Shown here piece after piece: positions 56,387 through 64,000 of a stretch of DNA of 64,000 bases (its first letter is position 1; each line of letters starts with the position of its first letter). Source of the DNA: Pestalotiopsis fici W106-1 (taxonomy: Eukaryota > Ascomycota > Sordariomycetes > Amphisphaeriales > Sporocadaceae); NCBI RefSeq assembly GCF_000516985.1, contig NW_006917098.1:992001-1056000 (forward strand), in the 5' to 3' direction. Position numbers and translations under genes: made by a program. The notes beneath the pieces are model-generated. The model was given only the letters and a program-made list of their open reading frames with translations, did no database searches and was not told the origin of the DNA.

Positions 56387-56778
56387 TATAAAAATATATT
56401 TAATACCACAAATTAATTATAAAGCGCTTAAAACCTCTATTTTAATATTTTGCACCCTATTTTAAAATCTTTAATAAAACTATAAAATAATATAAAATTT
56501 GCCGTTTTAATTTAATTATATTTATAATTAATATATTAAAAAAAGCGATTAGCATTAGTAATAATTGCTATTATAATAAATATAAAAATATATTTAATAT
56601 TATAGGTTAATACTATAAAGCCCCTAAAACCTTTATTTTAATATTTTGCACCCTATTTTAAAATCTTTAATAAAATTATAAAGCAATATAAAATTTGCCG
56701 TTTTAATTTAATTATATTATAATTAATGCATTAAAAGGCACGATTGGCTTTAATAAAGATTGCTATTATAATAGGATA
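56387..56778 (+). repeat. Tandem duplication of a unit of about 195 bp
   Basis: The first copy starts at 56387 and the second at 56581, both opening tataaaaatatattta. They share tgcaccctat (56451 and 56647) and a long stretch through aaatttgccgttttaattt. The copies differ by scattered substitutions and a few indels. Confidence 0.85.
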
Positions 56779-57861
56779 AGACTAAAAAAAATTTCGTAAT
56801 AAAGTGGACGAAATATAAAAGCCGATCCTATATAGGGGCGCCGGGGTTGCTGCGGCTTAAAAATAAAGGGCGGTAAAAAGAGACGAAAGCCACTAATCGC
56901 TGCAATATATATAACGACGATACAGACGATAGAATTTTGGCGCTATTTATATCTGTTATTTATTATAATAACTATAATGCAAGCGATGTGGCAGCCGCCG
57001 CTAAACCCCTATTTAAGGCGATAATAATAGGATGCCTTGCATTAATTTGCATATTTATAAAGATATTAATAAGCGCGATTATAAACAAATTTTAATAAAT
57101 ATCAAACCGCACATAATAGCACTCATATCTATAGATATCTTTAAAAGTCCTGGTGTTTATAAAGGGAGCCGGGAATTAAACAAATAAATATATTCTATAC
57201 TAAAAAACGAAGCTCTTGGTATTATATAATAATTAGGGGTAATATAAATATAATAAAATAAATATATAAATTAAAGATTTTTATCCTAAGGGGAATATAG
57301 TAATTTAGGGTATTTTTTAATGCGTTTACTTTAGAGCTCGTTATCGGTGTCCTGATTAGTCTTTTTATTGTCCTCCTTCTTCTTAACCTCCTTTTTTTAA
57401 CCTCCTTCTTAACCTTTTTTTTATCCTCGCCCTTTTTTTTGCCTTTAGGAACGCGCTTGTACCAGCAATAACTAATTACGTAATAAATATATTCGGTAGC
57501 CTTAAAAAAGTATAAATTGCTAACCCGCGTAACCTTAATTTTACCGATTTATTAAAAGCCAAAATCGGTTAAGCTATTAGTAACGCGAACGGTAGTATTA
57601 CCGTTTTTTTTGCTATCGGTTAAATATTCGGTATTAACGCCGGAATTAGGGCGTTAAATAAATAAGCCGTTTAATAATTTAACGATATTATAAATCATAC
57701 CTATTTTAAAGATGCTAAAATAGATTTAAAAGGAGATATACATTTTATAATTAATACCCATAATATACGAAAAACTAAACCTATTTACGTCTAATATTGA
57801 CGGTTCCTCCGTCCCGAGCGCTGTTAGCTAAAGCCTTAGCGGGAATAAAATTATTAGCTAT

Positions 57862-57897
57862 ATCGTTTAAATCGTATAAATCGTATAAATCGTATAT
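57862..57897 (+). repeat. Four 9-bp tandem repeats
   Basis: Units atcgtttaa, atcgtataa, atcgtataa and atcgtatat in succession inside the AT-rich block. Confidence 0.85.
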
Positions 57898-60800
57898 TTG
57901 CCTATAAAAACCAAAAAAGGGTAAAGAAGAATCCTTTAACTATATATAAAGCAGATTCCGTCTGGCCTAAAGCAAAAAGCAGGAATAAATAAAAGAAGAA
58001 GAGGAAAAGCATAAAAGATATAGCTAGCGATAAAAAGTCTTTTTTAACCGTTTAATAATTTATTACTATTACGTCGGTATAAGCAGTAGGAATTTAAAAG
58101 CGCTAATATTTTTGTTAGCGTTTAGCATTTTATAGCCTTCCGATTAATAGCATATTATTTAGCGTAGCGGCCCGGCGATTAATTTATTAGGTATTTAAAA
58201 ATATTTAAATAAATAGGCCGCGGTATGCCTAAAGTTCGTATAAAAATATAAATAATTAGAAAAAAGGTCGAAGTTTTTAGCAAAAAATAGCACCGTATTA
58301 TTTATAATTAATTATTAGCATTTATAAATAAAACGAGGAATTATTTATAATATAAGCATTAAAGAATTATATTAATAATTATATTTTTAATAATATTTCT
58401 TAACCGTAACGGATAAACGATTAAAGGAAACGGCAAAGCGTATCGTTTATAAAGCTTTTTTATATCGCCTAAAAGTATAATACGTAATAATTAGCGGTTT
58501 ATATAGGCGATTCGCTGCGTATTACCTATACCTTTTATTTTTATATTTTTTGTTTTCTATCCTCCTATTATTCTTTTCCCCGCCCCTTTACCCTCTTTTT
58601 TTCCTATTATTAATTCGCCTCGGTCCTACCGTCGCGGATTATTTCGTTAATCGCTAGCTATCTATTTATAATTATAATATTATATATTTTTGCATTTTTA
58701 ACCTTTTAATAATACTAATTCTTTTGGACCTTTTAGATAAAAGCTTTTAATATCGAATTATAGCCGAGCTTATAAAAAGCTATAAAAATATCGGTTAAGG
58801 CTAGCCGTATTAGTTTTTCGCGCTTTATTTATAATTAAAAAATAATTATTATTTATAAAATATTATAAAAAATAGCGCGTTTAGCGTGCAAAATTTTCGT
58901 AGGGGACTTAAAGAATCGGATTAAATTGCAAAAATTAATAAATCTAAGAAGGAATTAAAGGAATAGATTTCTCGAAAATAATATAGGTTTTTATATAAAA
59001 ACGCGTATATCGAGCAATAGCATAAATAGCAAAATCAATCGAGCAATTTTGCTTTTCTTATAATCGGAGTATAGCGTTAACTTTTATAATTTTTTCTTTA
59101 TATATCTTGGATAAAAAGCAAAAGCGGTTATAAATAAAACTAAATAAAGATCTAAAAAATCTATAAAAATATTTATCGATTATAATATTTAAAGCAGCTA
59201 AAAAAATAATAATTGTCACTAATTTATTATATTTAACCCCTATAAATAACGGGCTAAGCCGGGCGATAATCCTATATAGCCAAACCTAAATCACGCCTTA
59301 TTATCGCCTTAAATTTAAATTTCGTATTATAGGTATATATTAAAAATACCTAGGTATAGGAATAGCCCGTGCCTCTGGTTACCGTATAGCTAAAATTAAT
59401 TAATCTTATAATTTTTTGCTAATTAAAGGTTATATAAGAAAGCCATTTTAAACCGGCCTTTTATAAATATATTACTTTTATAATTACATATTTAAATATA
59501 CGTTAGTTATTTATTTTTTATTAATCGCTATAGGCCTTATAACGATAAACGATGCCTTTTAAAGTTTTTATAAAGTAAGCGATATATAATAGCCGCCGCT
59601 AACCCTTTATTTAATTTAATTTATAATATTATATATTAAAATAGCTATATTATTACGAAGCGATATTATTAAAAATTATATATTAATTTGCATATTATTA
59701 TTTTAATAAAATATTATTTATATCTATTATAAATAACTATGCTTATTATATTATAATTATATAAAAACTGCCTAAAAATCCTACCTAATTATTAAATAAA
59801 CGGTAGTATAAAGTATTCGCAGCCTTTTTTAAGCCGCGCTTATTCGCCTAAAATATATAAATAGCCGTAAGCGACTATATATAGCGCTATTTTTAATTTA
59901 CGGATTAGGAAAAAAAATCTATAACAGCCACCTAAACGGATATATGCGAAAAAAAATATATATTATGCTATAATCGTAATCCTAGGATTACGACCGATAA
60001 AATAATTATTTGCCCGAAAGCGTAACCACTACCTAAGCTTTAACGAAAAAATGCGTTATCTCTAAGCTTAGAGATTTCTTTTAATTATTTTATAAAAATA
60101 ATTTGCCGTAAAAAAAGATAAAACCTTATTAAATTCGTTTATTTAGCCAAAAGCTATATAAATATCCGGATTTAAAAAATAGGATATAGCTTGAGGGCCG
60201 CTATTAATAAAATAAATTAAATATAAACGACCTTACCTTTTTTTTAACTTAAAAATAATAATAACAAAAAACGGATATATATTTTAGCGTACCCTCGAAT
60301 TTAAACGATTTTTTCGGATCTATAATTCTCTATTTATTAATCGATTAGATAATAATCCCTTATTTACACCTTTTTCGTTATTATGCTTGGCTTTTTAATT
60401 ATTAATAAATCTAATTTTAGCCGTAATAATAGCCGTGTTGTAAAATAAGCAATTCCCGGTTTATATCCGTAATACCACTCGAGCTTATAACTTATAATTT
60501 AATCCGCCGACGCCGCCTAATTTTTTAGCAAATAACGGCTCGCTATAAAATATATTTCTGGATAACGGCGGATAATCCTGTTTACCGTATATATTTTTAA
60601 TCGGAGCTTATTAATTGCAAACCTAATAAAAACCAGCTATAAAAGAATTTATATCGGCGATTTTACTGCGATTTATACCGAGCTTTACGTTAAGCTTTAA
60701 ACCGCCGAAGCCCGGCTTTTAGAATCTATAATTTTAATAATTTAAATCAAGCTAAGCATTATTTAAAAAGGCGGCGAGCGCTCGGCAAACTAGGATTTTA

Positions 60801-62235
60801 GCGGCGAAAGCGCCGAAAATATAAAAAAAAAAGCTTAAAGTCGTCTAAGCGATACTCGCGGAAAGGAATAGCTATAAATAATAATAAGAAAATATAAAAG
60901 CAGCTTTTTTTAAAAATATAATAATACGAAATATTAATTAATATATTTAATTCGTATATAATAAATAACTTAAATTAATTTAAAAAAATACTACCGTTAA
61001 TAGCGCAACGCGTTAAACCGTGCTTTTCGTAATCCGGGAAACGCCCGTTAATGTATATTATATTTTTTAAAATAAACCGTGCTTCGAGTAGAAAAAGCTA
61101 TTCGCAGTAGTAAGCTCGAGATATATTAAATCTAAACGGTTTTTTTTTATTCTATTAATTCCGTCGGATTATTTAACGCTAGCGAGCCGTGCTATTTTAG
61201 CGTCTACTAATATTACGGCGTTTTTTAATCTGCCTTAGCGCTAATACGAATTATTAATAGCTAACGTATTTTTTAAATTATTTTTATTTTAATTATATTA
61301 TAGCGTCTTCTGCTATATTTTAGAAATAGCAAAATAAAATTAATAAAAATTTACCGCTTTAATGGCTATATTGCTAAAATATAGGGAACCCGGTTTTACG
61401 CTAAAATCCTAGATTAGCTAGTGGTAATTGATTTGGAGATTCCCGCCGCCTAATGGCTATTAACTAAAATAGCGCGAGGTTTCCTTTTTTTTTTTAACCT
61501 GGCTTAAATTGCAAAAATATATATACGCGGGATTTCGAATACGGTTACGCCCGATAAATATAAACGCTTTATATATAGCAATTTTAATAATAATTTGCCT
61601 AAGGGGTCGAAAAGCAACTAAATAAAACGCATAAATTACCGAATATAATAAATAAATAATCTTTTATATACGGCCTATCGTTATATTATATTAAATTAAT
61701 TTAAGCAAATAATATATAATTAATATATAAAAACTTCCTAAAATATATCTAATCCTAAAGCCACGAATTAAATAACTACGGATATAATCCGGGGGAAATA
61801 AAAGCTGGGTTCTTTATATATTAGGCTAGCGGGGTTTTCTTTTTATATAAAGCCTACTAAATTACCCGCAAAATTATAAATGCGTAGCTTATTTATTAAG
61901 CGTTATACGTTTATATTTATTATTAAAATGCTTATTCCAGCTATTATACTAAATATAAATAAAGCTATTTATAACTTTGTATTTGCTTTTTATCTCTCCC
62001 CCTAAAAAACCTGGATTATTAGCAATACGTCTAGATTTAAAAATAAATCTAAATTAACAAAAAAGCAATTAGTATTCGGAAGGCTTAACGAAAAATATAA
62101 ATTAACGGTAACTTTAATTCCGTAATAATAATAGCTATATAATATCTTTTTAATGCCTACCCGAAAATAGTATTTACAGCGTTAAACCATCTTGCACTCG
62201 GACCCATTATTTTATTCTTGCTTTTATTTTTACCT

Positions 62236-62271
62236 TTTAAAGTCACCTTTAAAGTCACCTTTAAAGTCACC
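62236..62271 (+). repeat. Three perfect 12-bp tandem repeats
   Basis: Unit tttaaagtcacc three times, followed to about 62300 by degenerate relatives. The units keep CA steps although the surroundings have lost them. Confidence 0.9.
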
Positions 62272-64000
62272 AAAATCATCTTCAAAATCACCTTTAAAGT
62301 TATTATATCTATCTCCGCCAGCTATAATAACGAATTAATAAAACAAAAAGCTATTAATATCGGCTTAGCGCAAAAGCCGCTTTAGCTCGGCCGCCTATAG
62401 GACTTAAAGCCCTAGCTCGAAATAGGCAATTTAAACGTTACCGTTATAAATACCCACGAAACGGTTAATCCGAAGCTTAAAAGGCGTAATAATGCTATAA
62501 ATCTCTAAAAATACTAAAATATCCTCTAAAAAGCCGCGATAGCTAATTTTAGTAAAAATCGCTCGCTAGCGAAATAATGCAATATATTTGCATACGCATA
62601 AAGTGCTTTTACCCTTTAAACAAATAAGCTAAATAATATCCAAAACGGAACGGATATAGCTTTTAAGGCTATAAACCTTATCCTAACGCAGAATCCTACG
62701 CGTGCTATCTTCTTTTATAACCTAAAAGTTCTCTTTTGCTACCGGTTTTTAAAAACTCGCAGGATTAGCGATTTAAAAAAGGCTATAAAAATCGCCTTTA
62801 AAGCCTTTAAAAAATCCCGCTAAAGCCACGATCCTCGAATTCCTAATTTTATAAGGCTATTTAATAAATTAAAAGCTATTATAAATAAAAACCTAATAGC
62901 AAAAAAGGCAAAAGTATCCTAAACTTAAATAATAAATAAACGGTCGAATATTTAAATCGATATCAAAGCACGTTATACATTAAAATTATTTGCAATAAAT
63001 ATACTTTTTAAATAATATATAATCCCCACAAATAACGGGCCGGGCTATAATAACCGTTACGTTTTTTTAAACCTTAATCAAACGCGTAAATAGCTAGCAA
63101 ATCGGGTAACTAATGCTATTATACTATATCTAAATCCAATTATATTATAAGCCGGTAATTTTAAACTAAATATAGCATTAATAAAATCATAGGTAAAATA
63201 CTACACCCGCAACTCGCTATTATAATTCGAATTACCGTCCGGCCGTTTTTTTTTATATTTTAAAAATTAAAAAATGCCATTTATATAACTAAGCTATTAA
63301 ATTAAATATAAAATATAAAACGTATTATCGCCGTATCGAAACCCAGGGCCTACCAAGCCTAAAAAAAAATTATCGACGATTCGAAATATATCTTGTAGGT
63401 AGCAATTCTATAATAAAATAAATTATAAATAAAATTTATTATTTTAATAATTATATAAGCGCCGAAAAGCGATAATATTTTAATAAATAACTTAAAAAAG
63501 GTTTTAAATTTAAAAACGTTAATATTATTATAAGCTTAGCAAAAAAAAAAACCGATCCTAAAAATACGAGCCCCCTTTACTCTAATAATTTAAATTTCCG
63601 CAAAAAATATAAACCGGCCTATTAATTAAAAACCGAAACGGCTTTATCGGCTAAAAATTAATAACGTAATTCCTCGGAATTATATAAAACTTTTTTAGGC
63701 AATAGGGTCGGGTCGGATAGGTTTAAATTCCCTAAATTTTTTATAAAAGCTTTATTACGATTTTACGACGTTCCCCTTCGGGCTAAAACAAAAATAATTA
63801 ATATCCGGGAATATATCCGGTACCTATTATTAATAATAATATACTATATAACGTCGATTAACTTTTAACCTTTTTGCCAAATAAATATATTAAAATAGGT
63901 GCACCTAGCGATTATATATAATAATACCCTTTGCTTTAAGCTATCCCTTATTTTTGCCTGCTATTTATATATCGAAAAGCGATATATCCTTTATTATTAC

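Larger units (their letters stand above)
54317..64000. repeat. AT-rich, RIP-mutated repeat block
   Basis: Nearly 10 kb dominated by A and T with very many TA steps. CA and TG steps are scarce; remaining C and G sit mostly in CG, GC, CC or GG contexts. This is the signature of repeat-induced point mutation, which changes CpA to TpA on both strands of duplicated DNA. Loss of TG removes ATG codons, which explains why almost no open frame with a start exists here. The first 300-400 bp are less altered. Short coding-like debris can be sensed, for example a Lys-rich minus-strand stretch near 57360-57470, but no element family can be named. It fits a transposon-derived heterochromatic block, such as a pericentromeric, subtelomeric or AT-isochore region. 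Confidence 0.9.

Noticed and set aside
61388..61494. Possible short inverted-repeat element (agggaacccgg ... ggtttcct)
   Set aside because: Only about ten bases match between the ends after allowing for transitions, and no target duplication was found; too weak in AT-rich DNA.
1..64000. CRISPR arrays, rRNA genes, plasmid or phage features
   Set aside because: None seen; the introns and gene families show fungal nuclear DNA.

Overview
The window is nuclear DNA of a filamentous ascomycete, most likely a Sordariomycete of the Hypocreales type. Genes carry short GT-AG introns of about 50 to 140 nt, lie on both strands without operons, and match families typical of these fungi: Zn2Cys6 regulators, WSC-domain and intradiol-dioxygenase secreted proteins, and a conserved TAF5/MED11/VPS5 housekeeping block. 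The species was not determined. Exon boundaries were read by eye from splice signals, frame continuity and family motifs.

Region 0-12.5 kb (metabolic and secreted genes, - then + strand): the 3' end of a membrane-protein gene, a DOPA 4,5-dioxygenase-family gene, a secreted type-B carboxylesterase, a striking secreted protein with seven near-identical four-cysteine repeats, an unrecognised two-exon gene and an RNase T2. Region 12.5-19.4 kb has no convincing gene. It is followed by a Zn2Cys6 regulator resembling AmyR/COL-26/BglR, with a polyglutamine tail.

Region 23.7-32.5 kb: a two-WSC-domain secreted protein, a tail-to-tail NmrA/isoflavone-reductase-like gene with six exons, a decayed LTR-retrotransposon end, a secreted intradiol dioxygenase and a second Zn2Cys6 regulator. 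Region 33-42.7 kb is a housekeeping block: TAF5 (TFIID) and MED11 (Mediator) are transcribed divergently from one intergenic region, then come VPS5 (retromer sorting nexin), mitoribosomal bL31m and a probable mitochondrial flavin-reductase-like protein.

Region 44-53.4 kb is sparser: several unrecognised proteins, a basic coiled-coil-like protein whose reading frame appears to continue past a TGA stop, a two-TM protein of the family usually labelled rhomboid-like, and an intron-containing tRNA-Ser(CGA). From about 54.3 kb to the end the sequence switches to a very AT-rich, TA-dinucleotide-rich block depleted in CA/TG, the signature of repeat-induced point mutation (RIP). It holds no intact gene. 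It does hold a 195-bp tandem duplication, a long perfect hairpin and an island that looks un-mutated.

The most unusual items are the seven-repeat secreted protein, a distant first exon that completes the LisH motif of TAF5, the stop-codon continuation at 50.6 kb, and the un-RIPed island inside the AT-rich block.
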